The notes under the pieces were generated by a model, which saw only the letters and a list, made by a program, of their open reading frames with translations, had not been told where the DNA came from and did no database searches. Shown here piece after piece: positions 17,061 to 26,232 of a stretch of DNA of 38,524 nt. The position numbers and the translations under genes were made by a program. How positions within the stretch are numbered: position 1 is the first letter of the stretch; every line of letters begins with the position of its first letter. The DNA is from Janibacter hoylei PVAS-1. GTDB taxonomy: Bacteria > Actinomycetota > Actinomycetes > Actinomycetales > Dermatophilaceae. The stretch covers positions 1 through 38,524 of the forward strand of contig NZ_ALWX01000037.1 in the NCBI RefSeq assembly GCF_000297495.1, read 5' to 3'.

Positions 17061-17936
17061 GACGGCCGGGGCCGGGGCCCGCTCGGGTCGGCGGTTGAGG
17101 GCGATGCCGAAGGCGAAGCCGACGATGTTCATGACGATCGAGTAGACGGCGGCCGGGATGGCGATCTCGGTGCTGCCCATGACGCTCAGGGCGAGGGTCA
17201 TGGCCAGGGTCGTGTTCTGGATGCCCACCTCGTAGGCGGCCGCCACGCCCTGGGCGCGGCCGAGGCGCAGAGCGCGGGCGACGGCGTAGCCGACGATCAG
17301 GGCCAGCGCGCACAGGATCGTGACGAGCAGTCCGGCCGAGCGGGTGTACTCGACGATGTTGTCCCGCTCGGCGACGATCGCCCCGATGGCGACGACCACG
17401 AGGAAGACGATGGCGAAGGCCTTGATCGGACGCTCCGCGCGCTCGGCGATCTGTGGGCGGACCGAGCGCAGCCACATGCCGATGGCGACGGGCAGCAGCA
17501 CGAGCACGACGACCCCGCCGAACTTGCCGAGTTGGACGCCGACCCCTTCGCTCTCCGCGTTGAAGTGACTCACCGCCCAGCCGGTGATGAGGGGCAGGGT
17601 GACGATCGTCAGCACCGAGTTGACCGCCGTGAGCGTGACGTTGAGCGCGACGTCGCCGCGGAAGAGGTAGCTGAACATCCCCGCCGTCGTCCCACCGGGC
17701 GAGGCGGCGAGGAGCATGACGCCGACCGCGAGGAGCGGCGCGAGGTCGAAGAGCCGGATGAGCCCGTAGGCGAGCAGCGGCAGGAAGAGCATCTGCAGCC
17801 CCAGGGCGACGATCACCGCGCGCGGGGCCTCGCGCACCCGGGTGAAGTCGGCTCTGGTGAGCGACAGGCCGAGTCCGAGCATGACGATGCCGATGGCGAT
17901 GGGGAGCCCGATGGACAGGGTCGGAGACTGGTCCAT
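17058..17936 (-). CDS. Bile acid:sodium symporter (BASS) family transporter
   Basis: This 292-aa protein has eight to ten hydrophobic helices. The first crossover region reads LLAASPGGTTAGMFSYLFRGDVALNVTLTAVNSVLT and the second EVGIQNTTLAMTLALSVMG, the two sodium-binding crossover motifs of the BASS/SBF family. Such proteins import organic anions with sodium; known bacterial substrates include pantoate and 2-keto acids, and none can be chosen here. The arsenite exporter ACR3 belongs to the same superfamily, but its conserved membrane Cys motif is absent, so arsenite transport is unlikely despite the neighbouring arsC. Confidence 0.85.
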   Translation of the reverse strand: MDQSPTLSIGLPIAIGIVMLGLGLSLTRADFTRVREAPRAVIVALGLQMLFLPLLAYGLIRLFDLAPLLAVGVMLLAASPGGTTAGMFSYLFRGDVALNVTLTAVNSVLTIVTLPLITGWAVSHFNAESEGVGVQLGKFGGVVVLVLLPVAIGMWLRSVRPQIAERAERPIKAFAIVFLVVVAIGAIVAERDNIVEYTRSAGLLVTILCALALIVGYAVARALRLGRAQGVAAAYEVGIQNTTLAMTLALSVMGSTEIAIPAAVYSIVMNIVGFAFGIALNRRPERAPAPAV

Positions 17937-17942
17937 GGGTGG

Positions 17943-17948
17943 AGGTTA
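17943..17948 (-). promoter_or_regulatory. Leaderless promoter TAACCT-N6-ATG of the BASS transporter
   Basis: On the minus strand TAACCT is followed by six bases and the ATG at 17936. The promoter would serve the transporter and possibly arsC downstream. Confidence 0.45.
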
Positions 17949-18000
17949 CCGGCCGGTAGGTATCTGCGGTAGCCCCCCGGCGCCGGACGATCAGTCGGCG

Positions 18001-18022
18001 CCCTTCGAGACGGTCGCGGACG
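18001..18022. repeat. Degenerate copy of the CCCTTCGAGAC repeat
   Basis: CCCTTCGAGACGGTCGC matches the end of the repeat elements at 9291 and 20761-20904 but lacks a clear CCTCAGGG end. It lies in the 113-base gap between the exonuclease III gene and the transporter promoter. Confidence 0.35.
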
Positions 18023-18049
18023 GCCGCCCACGCGGAACGTGGGACCCAC

Positions 18050-18969
18050 TCAGGATGCCTCGGCATAGTCGACGACGACCGCCGCGTGGTCGCTCACCCG
18101 CTCCGGGCCGCTCGCCGGCCGGTCGGTGCCGGCGGTGACCGCGCGCTTGGCCAGGCCGGGGGTGGCCAGGTGGTAGTCGATCCGCCAGCCGGTGTCGCGG
18201 TCGAAGGCCCCACCCATCCACGACCACCACGACATCGGGCCGGTCGTGTCGGGGTGCTGCGCGCGGACGACGTCGACGAGCGTGCGCGGCGAGACGATCG
18301 AGTCGAACCACTCGCGCTCCTCGGGCAGGAAGCCCTCGGACTTCTGGTTGGAGCGCCAGTTGGTGACGTCGAGCCGGGTGTGGGCGACGTTGAGGTCACC
18401 GAGGAGGAGGAACTCGCGGCCGGCGGCGCGCGCCGTCTTGCGCGAGCGGTCGAGCTGCCGGGCGAAGGAGGCGAGGAAGCCCATCTTGCGTTCGTACTTC
18501 GCGCCGCCGTCCGGCGCCTCGCGGCCGCCGGGCTTCTGCAGGTGGGCCGGCAGCCCTCCCTTCGGCAGGTACAGGCTGGCGACGGTGAGGGGGCGGTCCG
18601 CGAGGTCCACCTCGACGTACCTCCCTTCGCTGGCGAAGGGGGACAACCCGCGTGCCATCGTGCCCGGCGGGGAGGGCTCGGTGTGCAGGTGCTCCTCGCC
18701 AGGTGCGCGCATGAGGACCTCGCCGTCCCACGTGCGCACGGCCGCGGGGCGGGTGCGGGTGAGCACGGCGACGCCGTTGCGGCCGGCGAGGTGGCCCGGC
18801 TCGTAGGTGAGGTGGTGGTCACCGAAGACGCCGGCGGGCAGCTGCGCGGGCGGGCAGCGCACCTCCTGGAGCGCGACGACGTCCGGGTCGCGCTCGGCGA
18901 GCCAGGCCTCGAAGCCGCGCCGCTGCGCCGCCCGGATCCCGTTGACGTTGAAGGTCGCGACGCGCAGGG

Positions 18970-18973
<4 letters not shown>
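18050..18973 (-). CDS. xth: Exodeoxyribonuclease III (AP endonuclease)
   Basis: This 307-aa endonuclease/exonuclease/phosphatase-fold enzyme starts VTLRVATFNVNGIRAA and has the catalytic Glu in DVVALQEVRC, the metal and phosphate motifs LYLPKGG and GDLNVAHTRLDVTNW, the WWSWMGGAFDRDTGWRIDYHL block and the final SDHAAVVVDY with its catalytic Asp-His pair. It cleaves DNA at abasic sites and trims 3' ends in base-excision repair. The GTG at 18973 overlaps the TGA of the upstream GNAT gene (GTGA), so the two are translationally coupled. Its length is slightly over the usual 260-290, owing to an insertion near APGEEHLHTEPSPPG. Confidence 0.93.
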
Positions 18974-20747
<1,774 letters not shown>

Positions 20748-20760
20748 TCCCCGCTCCCTG

Positions 20761-20904
20761 CCCTTCGAGACGCTTCGGCCGCAGGCGGCCTCGCTCCTCA
20801 GGACCCGGAGGCCGCCCCGCCCTCGGTCCCTGAGGAGCGAGGAACGAGCGTCTCGAAGGGCCCCCCGCTCCCTGAGGAGGTCGCTCAGCGACCGTCTCGA
20901 AGGG
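20761..20904. repeat. Cluster of three intergenic repeat copies downstream of gdhA
   Basis: Three elements lie in 144 bases. Copy A (20761-20802) runs CCCTTCGAGACG to CCTCAGG with the inner hairpin GGCCGC-AG-GCGGCC. Copy B (20828-20860) is in the opposite orientation, CCCTGAGGAGCGAGG to GTCTCGAAGGG. Copy C (20870-20904) runs in the same direction as B with the inner hairpin GGTCGC-TCA-GCGACC. The ends are constant and the middle varies, as in BIME/REP-type clusters. The CGAAGGG end overlaps the core of the widespread CGAAGGGGG motif. The cluster may also end gdhA transcription. Confidence 0.65.
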
Positions 20905-20906
20905 CC

Positions 20907-21167
20907 TCACGCGCACCCGCAGCAGTCGCAGCAGTCGTGACCCTCGACGTGCACCAGCTCGAAGGGGGCGCCGAGGCACAGCCTGACCATCGCCGCGCTG
21001 TGCGGGCTCGTGCAGATCTCGAAGGCGCCGTCCTCGTGGAGGCGTAGCAGCTCGGTCGCGGTGAGCATCGCGCCGGCCTCGAGCGGGCTGAGCTCCGGTG
21101 AGTAGAGGCGGGCGCGCAGTTTCGTCAGCTCGGCGGTGTGGTCAGGGCGCTGGGTGTGTCGAGTCAT
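20907..21167 (-). CDS. Hypothetical 86-aa protein with a Cys-rich C-terminal tail
   Basis: I do not recognise this family. The ATG at 21167 begins MTRHTQRPDHTAELTKLRARL; a helical middle (SPLEAGAMLTATELLRLHEDGAFEI) is followed by TSPHSAAMVRLCLGAPFELVHV and the tail GHDCCDCCGCA, with five Cys, one His and two Asp in eleven residues. Such a tail could bind a metal ion or act as a redox or attachment site; this is inference. The GC bias in codon third positions is like that of the neighbours, which supports a real gene. It begins 31 bases after the stop of the PD-(D/E)XK-like gene on the same strand, so the two are probably cotranscribed. Confidence 0.65.
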   Translation of the reverse strand: MTRHTQRPDHTAELTKLRARLYSPELSPLEAGAMLTATELLRLHEDGAFEICTSPHSAAMVRLCLGAPFELVHVEGHDCCDCCGCA

Positions 21168-21198
21168 GCCGCCACCCTGAGCTGCGACGAAGGGGGTG

Positions 21199-21786
21199 TC
21201 AGCTCCCTTCGTCGGGTCGTAGCTCGACCGCAGCTTGCAGGCTGAGCAGCCCGTAGCCGAAGACGTGCGCGGACAGGACGTCGACCTCGCGGCGTGGGGT
21301 GCCGAAAAATGCACCCACGCGGTTGAGCACGCGGGGGTAGGGCTTTTCTCGTGCACCGCCGACGCCCGTCCAGTTCGAGTTGGGTACGACGAGGAAGAGG
21401 TGCTGGATGTCCTGCGCGATGTGCGCCTTCCACATGTCCTTGAGGTCGTGGTTGTTGTTGACCGTGCCGCCGCGCTCGACCTCGGCCATGACGCCTCGAC
21501 CGGGGGAGAGCTGGAAGACGAAGTCGGGCCGTGCCCTGGTCACGATCCCGTCCTGCGGCGTGAGCACGACCTCCTGACCGAAGCCCAGCTCGTCCGTGAG
21601 GACCTCGGCGACGATCGCCTGGATCGCCGCGCTCTGCGCGCCAACGACGTGCGCCTGGTTGATGGCGACCTCGCGCTCGACGAGCTCGTCGCGCAGGTGG
21701 TCGGCGAGCATCTCCACGGCCTCCACCTCGCGGCGCTCGTCATCGCTCATGACGCTGCGCGCGAAGGAGCGCATCTCGATCGGCAT
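21199..21786 (-). CDS. Hypothetical protein with a possible PD-(D/E)XK nuclease-like core
   Basis: This protein has 195 residues. The N-terminal half is helical (DDERREVEAVEMLADHLRDELVEREVAINQAHVVGAQ). The core reads TRARPDFVFQL, then GVMAEVERGGTVNNNHDLKDMWKAHI and QHLFLVVPNSNW. The order P-D-F, a strand with E-V-E-R and a helix, then a hydrophobic strand resembles the PD-(D/E)XK nuclease fold, with Arg in place of the usual Lys. No methyltransferase is adjacent, so a restriction enzyme is doubtful, and other members of the fold remain possible. The start at ATG 21786 has CAAGCT six bases upstream. The gene diverges from the DEAD-box helicase leader and is followed by the Cys-tail gene. Confidence 0.6.
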   Translation of the reverse strand: MPIEMRSFARSVMSDDERREVEAVEMLADHLRDELVEREVAINQAHVVGAQSAAIQAIVAEVLTDELGFGQEVVLTPQDGIVTRARPDFVFQLSPGRGVMAEVERGGTVNNNHDLKDMWKAHIAQDIQHLFLVVPNSNWTGVGGAREKPYPRVLNRVGAFFGTPRREVDVLSAHVFGYGLLSLQAAVELRPDEGS

Positions 21787-21844
21787 GCTCGCAGCTTGGC
21801 AGCTGCCGCCGACACCCGCGGTCAGGCGCCACCCCCGTCGCCGC

Positions 21845-21997
21845 TACACTTGACGAAGCAGCCGTTCAGTTCTGCAGCGAGCTGCTTCTCTGATTGCACT
21901 GATGCCATCGCGCCGCGACCCCCTCCTGCTTGACGCAGGTAGGCACTCGCGCCGGGCAGAACCGAAGCATCACGACTCCGTCTGGAGCCATTTTTTC
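21845..21997 (+). promoter_or_regulatory. Promoter and structured leader of the DEAD-box helicase
   Basis: A -10 hexamer TACACT at 21845-21850 predicts a start near 21857 and a leader of about 140 bases, long for this genome. It contains an 8-bp stem (GAAGCAGC 21855-21862 with GCTGCTTC 21881-21888) that competes with an inner GCAGC/GCTGC hairpin, then CCTGC/GCAGG (21925-21939), then CTCC-GTCT-GGAG (21976-21987) followed by T6 at 21991-21996, just before the GTG. A T6 tract is rare here. The layout suggests a cold- or helicase-responsive leader or attenuator. Part of it also reads as an open frame with the helicase from ATG 21902. Confidence 0.45.
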
Positions 21998-23512
21998 GTG
22001 ACGACCACGACCTTCGCCGACCTCGGCGTGCCCACCTCCCTGACCTCCGTCCTCGCGGAGCAGGGCATCACCACCCCGACCCCGATCCAGGCGGCGACGC
22101 TGCCGGACTCCCTCGCCGGCCGTGACGTGCTCGGCCGCGGGCGCACGGGCTCGGGCAAGACCTACGCCTTCCTCCTGCCGCTCGTGGCCCGCCTCGTCGA
22201 GTCGGGCACGCGCCGCCAGGCCAAGCGCCCCCGCGCGCTGATCCTCGCCCCGACCCGCGAGCTCGCCACCCAGATCGAGGAGTCCCTCACCCCGCTCGCG
22301 CAGGCCGTTGGCCTGCGCAGCCGCACCGTCTTCGGCGGTGTCGGTCAGAACCCGCAGGTCAAGGCCATCGCCGCCGGCGTCGACGTCGTCGTCGCCTGCC
22401 CGGGTCGCCTCGAGGACCTCATGGGTCAGGGGCACGTCGACCTGTCGGCCATCGAGGTGACGATCCTCGACGAGGCCGACCACATGGCCGACCTCGGCTT
22501 CCTCCCCGGCGTCAAGCGGATCCTCGACAAGACCCCGCGCGGCAGCCAGCGGATGCTCTTCTCCGCGACCCTCGACGGCGCGATCAACCAGATCGTCAAG
22601 CGCTACCTCGAGCAGCCGGTGACCCACGAGGCCGACTCGGCCCAGTCGCCGGTCGCGAAGATGACCCACCACGTCCTGCACATCAAGAGCACGGACCACC
22701 TGCCGGTCCTCACCGACCTCGTCGCCGCGCCGGGCCGCAAGGTCGTCTTCACCCGCACCAAGCACCGCGCCAAGAAGATGGCCCGCCAGCTCAACGCCGC
22801 CGGCGTCCCCCGCGGTCGAGCTGCACGGCAACACTCAGCCAGAATGCGCGCACCCGGACCATGGAGGCCTTCCACTCCGGCACCGCGCAGACCCTCGTCG
22901 CGACCGACATCGCCGCCCGCGGCATCCACGTCGACGACGTCTCGCTCGTCATCCACGCCGACCCGCCGGTCGAGCACAAGGCCTACCTCCACCGCTCCGG
23001 TCGCACGGCCCGCGCCGGCGCCGAGGGCACGGTCGTCACGCTCATGACCGACGAGCAGGTCCGCGACGTCAAGGACCTCACCCGCAAGGCGGGCATCAAG
23101 CCGACGACGACCCGCGTCTCCGTCGGCCACGAGCTCCTCGGTGAGCTCGCCCCGGGCGAGCGGTCCTTCCCCGGCGCCTTCGTCCCCGACGTCCCGCAGC
23201 AGGGCAACGGCGGAGCGAAGGGGGGGTCCCCGCGGCGGCGGTCGCGGCCGGTCCGGTGGTGGCCAGGGTGGTCGTGGCCAGGGTGGCTCCGCCCAGGGTG
23301 GCCAGCGTCAGCGCGGTGAGCGCGGCGGTGCCGGTCGCAACCGCAACGGTGGCGGCTCCGGTCAGGGCCGCTCCGGTGGTCAGGGCGGTCAGTCCCGCGG
23401 CGGCAACGGCGGTCAGCGCCGTGGCGGTCAGGGTGGCGGCAGCCGCCAGGGCGCCAGCCGCGGTGGCAGCGTCGTGGCCTTCAGCTCCAGCAGCACCGGC
23501 CGCTCCCGCTGA
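21998..23512 (+). pseudogene. DEAD-box ATP-dependent RNA helicase with Gly/Arg-rich tail, three frameshifts
   Basis: From GTG 21998 the motifs of superfamily-2 RNA helicases appear in order: the Q motif (FADLGV ... PTPIQ), motif I GRTGSGKT, Ia PTRELA, II DEAD in ILDEADHMADLGF, III FSATL, then IV-VI after the breaks (TLVATDIAARGIHV, YLHRSGRTARAG). The frame breaks at the C5 run 22807-22811, near 22833 (an extra A), and at the G7 run 23220-23226. The last lies at the head of a Gly/Arg/Gln-rich tail of about 95 residues (GGGQGGRGQGGSAQGGQRQ) that would bind RNA. Removing three bases gives 503 aa, typical of the family. It probably acts in RNA unwinding or cold adaptation. Confidence 0.85.
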
Positions 23513-23536
23513 CCCACAGCTGAGCGGAGCTGGGTC
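23511..23536. terminator. Hairpin terminator at the helicase stop
   Basis: GACCC ... AGCT (23511-23521) pairs with AGCTGGGTC (23528-23536) across a two-base bulge and a six-base loop. It overlaps the helicase TGA and has no T-run. Confidence 0.45.
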
Positions 23537-23570
23537 GACGCCCCCAGCACCTCAGTCGAAGAACCAGCAC

Positions 23571-23622
23571 GTCATTCGAAGAAGGAGCGCGACCAACAGG
23601 TCGCGCTCCTTCTTCGAATGAC
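23571..23622. repeat. Perfect 24-bp inverted repeat with 4-base loop
   Basis: The arms 23571-23594 and 23599-23622 are perfect reverse complements around AACA, in a gap between converging genes. A diverged second copy sharing the 18-mer TCGAAGAAGGAGCGCGAC is at 28711-28762. It could act as a bidirectional terminator or be a REP-like element; no ORF is inside. Confidence 0.7.
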
Positions 23623-23657
23623 CAGCTGGTGAGCGGGCCACCGCTCACCCCAGCCAG

Positions 23658-24443
23658 TCAGCCGAAGATCGCCACCGTCTGCCGGCTGATCGCGACGAGC
23701 CGCCCGTCCGGGTGCCAGATCCGCGCGTCCGTGTGGGCGTACCCGCCTTCAGCCCGGTCGGTGCGCACGGCGTAGGCCCAGTGCGTGTCGGGCTCGGCAG
23801 CGACGTCCTCGGTGATCTCGAGCGACCAGGTCAGGCTGCTGCCGGGAGCGAACTGGGAGAGCATCTGGATGACCGCCGGGGGCCACGCGTCCCCGAGCGT
23901 CACGAAGTGCCGCTCGTCGAAGACCGGCGGCGCCTCGCGGAAGCGCATCCACCCGTGCATGTGCGACGTGTCGGCACCGGTGTAGGGGACGGCGCCGTCC
24001 GCCAGCCGCAGCTCGACGTGCTGGAAGAAGTCCGGCGTCGCCCCGGGGATGTGCGGGAAGGGCTCGATCGACTCCGGCTCCGGCAGCTGTGGCATCGGCA
24101 CCGTCTCGTGCGGGACCGAGATGGCCGACTCGCGCTCCCGACCGAAGGCGGCGAGCACCGCGGCCACGACCTGCCCGTCCTGCACGAGGTGCGCCTGGGC
24201 CTGGGTCGCGTTCTTGCCCTGACGCAGCGGCGTCACCTCGATCTGTGCGTCGCCCGGCGCCAGCGGCGCGACGAAGCTGACCATGAGGTGCCGCAGCGGC
24301 GGAGCGTCGACGAACTGCCCGCGCAGGCCGGCGTGCGCCAGCCCGGCCACGAGCCCGCCGTAGGTCGCCCGTCCCTGGCCCCAGCCCTCCTGGACGTGGA
24401 CGGTGCCGGTGGCGGCCTGGTCGAGCATCTCCTGCAGGTTCAT
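23658..24443 (-). CDS. Acyl-CoA thioesterase family protein (TesB-like double hotdog)
   Basis: This 261-aa protein has two hotdog halves. The first includes GWGQGRATYGGLVAGLAHAGL, with the long helix and Gly-Gly turn typical of the fold, and MVSFVAPLAPGDAQIEVTPLRQGKNATQAQAHLVQDGQVV. The second includes GDAWPPAVIQML and TWSLEITEDV, and the C-terminal strand reads GRLVAISRQTVAIFG. The family hydrolyses acyl-CoA esters in lipid turnover; chain-length preference is unknown. A TAGGGT box lies 7 bases before the ATG, and no ribosome site is seen, so the message is probably leaderless. It follows the SDR gene on the same strand after 15 bases but has this promoter in the gap. Confidence 0.85.
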   Translation of the reverse strand: MNLQEMLDQAATGTVHVQEGWGQGRATYGGLVAGLAHAGLRGQFVDAPPLRHLMVSFVAPLAPGDAQIEVTPLRQGKNATQAQAHLVQDGQVVAAVLAAFGRERESAISVPHETVPMPQLPEPESIEPFPHIPGATPDFFQHVELRLADGAVPYTGADTSHMHGWMRFREAPPVFDERHFVTLGDAWPPAVIQMLSQFAPGSSLTWSLEITEDVAAEPDTHWAYAVRTDRAEGGYAHTDARIWHPDGRLVAISRQTVAIFG

Positions 24444-24450
24444 GGGTCGA

Positions 24451-24456
24451 ACCCTA
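24451..24456 (-). promoter_or_regulatory. Leaderless promoter TAGGGT-N7-ATG of the thioesterase gene
   Basis: On the minus strand TAGGGT is followed by seven bases and the ATG at 24443. The box sits between the stop of the SDR gene and the thioesterase start. Confidence 0.5.
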
Positions 24457-24458
24457 GT

Positions 24459-25322
24459 TCAGGTCGACGTGCCGCCAGCCCGCCCCTCGAGCTCGAGCAG
24501 CGCCCGGTACCCCTCGCGATAGGTCGGGTACCTCAGGTCCACTCCCGTAGACCGCAGCCGCGCATTGCGCATCCGCCGACCCTGAGGCTCGACGTCCCCG
24601 GTGGGAGCGGGCCTGGGGAGCCCGAGCTCGTCGGCCACGAAGTCCCTTACGTCACCCGCCGTCGCCGGCTCGTCGTCCGTGCCGACGTAGAGGTCGGCGG
24701 GTTCGGCGGGCATCGTCAGCAGGTGCGTGATCGCCGCCGCCGCGTCCTCGCGGTGGATCCGGTTGGTCCAGCGTCCTGGGTCACGGTTCTCACCCGCCCG
24801 CACGGTGCGCACGAGCCGGTTGCCCGGGGGGCCGTAGAGCCCGCTGAGGCGCAGCACCGTCGCGCGGGGGAGCGCCTCGCGGAAGAGGGCCTCCGACTCC
24901 AGCAGGATCTTCGGCCGATCCGCTTGCGGCGCAACGCTGGTCGTCTCGTCGAGGTCTCCCGCGAGGTCCCCGTAGACGCTCGTCGACGACACGAGCACGG
25001 CGCGGCGAGGCGTCCCCGCCCGCAGGACCGCGTCGAGCCCACCGCGGACCGCGTCGAGGTAGGCGCGGCGGTAGCCCCCTTCGTCCCGGCGGTCGGGGGT
25101 CAACGAGACGACGAGCAGGTCCGCGGGCAGGTCGGGGACTTCACCAGACGCCAGATCCGCGGACACGCCCGCAAAGCCGGCCGGCAGCGCAGCGACATTG
25201 CGCCGCACCCCGGTCACCTCGTGGCCGGCCCCCAGCAGGGCGGTCCCGACACGGATCCCGAGGTCGCCACAGCCCAACAACACGGCACGAAGGGGGGACA
25301 CGTCCGGTCGGTCATCGGTCAC
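24459..25322 (-). CDS. NAD-dependent epimerase/SDR family protein (YeeZ-like)
   Basis: This 287-aa extended SDR-like protein begins with the nucleotide-binding motif VLLGCGDLGIRVG, has the VLVSSTSVYGDLAG strand with a Ser-Tyr arrangement, a YGPPGNRLVRTV loop, an N-R-I-H-R-E-D-A-A segment near 195 where SDR epimerases bind the cofactor end, and a tail with small strands (LDLRYPTYREGY). This matches the YeeZ/NAD-epimerase-like group of unknown substrate. The start at GTG 25322 is supported by CACGAT six bases upstream. It diverges from the mycothiol-type isomerase gene, which starts 37 bases away, so the two may share a control region. Confidence 0.8.
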   Translation of the reverse strand: MTDDRPDVSPLRAVLLGCGDLGIRVGTALLGAGHEVTGVRRNVAALPAGFAGVSADLASGEVPDLPADLLVVSLTPDRRDEGGYRRAYLDAVRGGLDAVLRAGTPRRAVLVSSTSVYGDLAGDLDETTSVAPQADRPKILLESEALFREALPRATVLRLSGLYGPPGNRLVRTVRAGENRDPGRWTNRIHREDAAAAITHLLTMPAEPADLYVGTDDEPATAGDVRDFVADELGLPRPAPTGDVEPQGRRMRNARLRSTGVDLRYPTYREGYRALLELEGRAGGTST

Positions 25323-25347
25323 CCACCGATCGTGTCACGGCGACCCC

Positions 25348-25353
25348 TACGCT
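25348..25353 (+). promoter_or_regulatory. Leaderless promoter TACGCT-N6-ATG
   Basis: TACGCT is followed by six bases and the ATG at 25360 of the maleylpyruvate isomerase-family gene. The divergent SDR promoter occupies the same 37-base gap. Confidence 0.55.
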
Positions 25354-25359
25354 GACGGC

Positions 25360-26160
25360 ATGACGCGACCCGACCCCGTGGCCTTGTGGGAGCAGACCTC
25401 CCAGGACCTGCTCACCGTCCTGCGCGACCTCGCCGACGACGACTGGAGCAAGCCGGCGCTGCCGGGGTGGAGCGTCCAGGACGTCGTGGCGCACCTCGCC
25501 CACCTCGAGTCCGAGGTGGCCGGCATGCCACAGCCCGACGGCGGCCACATCGACGTCGACTCCGCGCCCAACCAGGCGATGCCCACCGACCTCACCCACG
25601 TCGGGGTGGAGGCGCGGCGGGGGATGAGCGCCGAGGCCGTCCTCGCCGAGTTCGAGCAGGCCTGTGTAGGACGGCGGGAGGTCCTCGCGGGCCTCGACCT
25701 GTCCGACCCGAAGGCGCAGGCCCCCGGCGTCGCCGGGCGCCTGGGCTGGGACCTCGCCACGCTCCTGCGCAACCGCCCTATCGACCTGTGGGTCCACGAG
25801 CAGGACGTCCGCGAGGCGACCGGCCGCCCCATGACGACGACCGGGGTCGGGGCCGCGTACGTCGCGGGCATCATGACCAAGGTCTTCCCCATGACCCTGC
25901 GCCGACTGCCCACGGGCACCGCCGTCGTCGCGCACATCACCGGTCCGCAGGGCCGCACCCTCGCGGCCCGGGTCGGCGAGGACGGGAGGGCCACTCCCTT
26001 CGACCCCGCAGAGGGCAGCGACGTGACCCTCGAGCTCGACGACATCACCTGGCTGCGGCTCACCGGCGGCCGGATCTCGCCGGAGGAGGCGACGGTCGGG
26101 GTCACCGGCGACGAGGGCACCGCCGCGATCGTGCTGGGGCGGCTCAACGTCACTCCCTGA
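25360..26160 (+). CDS. Maleylpyruvate isomerase-family, mycothiol-dependent protein (DinB/MDMPI fold)
   Basis: This 266-aa protein has the MDMPI N-terminal domain: WSKPALPGWSVQDVVAHLAHLESEVAG with the conserved His of the metal site, then RPIDLWVHEQDVREATGRP carrying the second His-rich motif, and a C-terminal SCP2-like part (DVTLELDDITWLRLTGGR). Members of this family are zinc-containing and, where studied, use mycothiol as cofactor in isomerisation or conjugation. Its presence fits an actinobacterial thiol chemistry. The substrate is unknown. The ATG follows TACGCT by six bases. Confidence 0.85.
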   Translation: MTRPDPVALWEQTSQDLLTVLRDLADDDWSKPALPGWSVQDVVAHLAHLESEVAGMPQPDGGHIDVDSAPNQAMPTDLTHVGVEARRGMSAEAVLAEFEQACVGRREVLAGLDLSDPKAQAPGVAGRLGWDLATLLRNRPIDLWVHEQDVREATGRPMTTTGVGAAYVAGIMTKVFPMTLRRLPTGTAVVAHITGPQGRTLAARVGEDGRATPFDPAEGSDVTLELDDITWLRLTGGRISPEEATVGVTGDEGTAAIVLGRLNVTP

Positions 26161-26219
26161 CCGCCACGCGGGTCGAGGTGCGCAGGCCGCCCCCGGCCGG
26201 AGCCTCGAGACCCCCGGCG

Positions 26220-26225
26220 TAGCGT
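26220..26225 (+). promoter_or_regulatory. Leaderless promoter TAGCGT-N7-ATG
   Basis: TAGCGT is followed by seven bases and the ATG at 26233 of the aldo/keto reductase gene; an in-frame GTG at 26224 falls inside the box, so it is not the start. Confidence 0.55.
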
Positions 26226-26232
26226 GAGGCAC

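Noticed and set aside
17058-17936. ACR3-type arsenite exporter
   Set aside because: The transporter lacks the ACR3 Cys motif and has BASS crossover signatures; proximity to arsC alone is not enough.
23221-23512. Separate small Gly-rich protein gene
   Set aside because: It is the RNA-binding tail of the DEAD-box helicase split off by a G-run frameshift.
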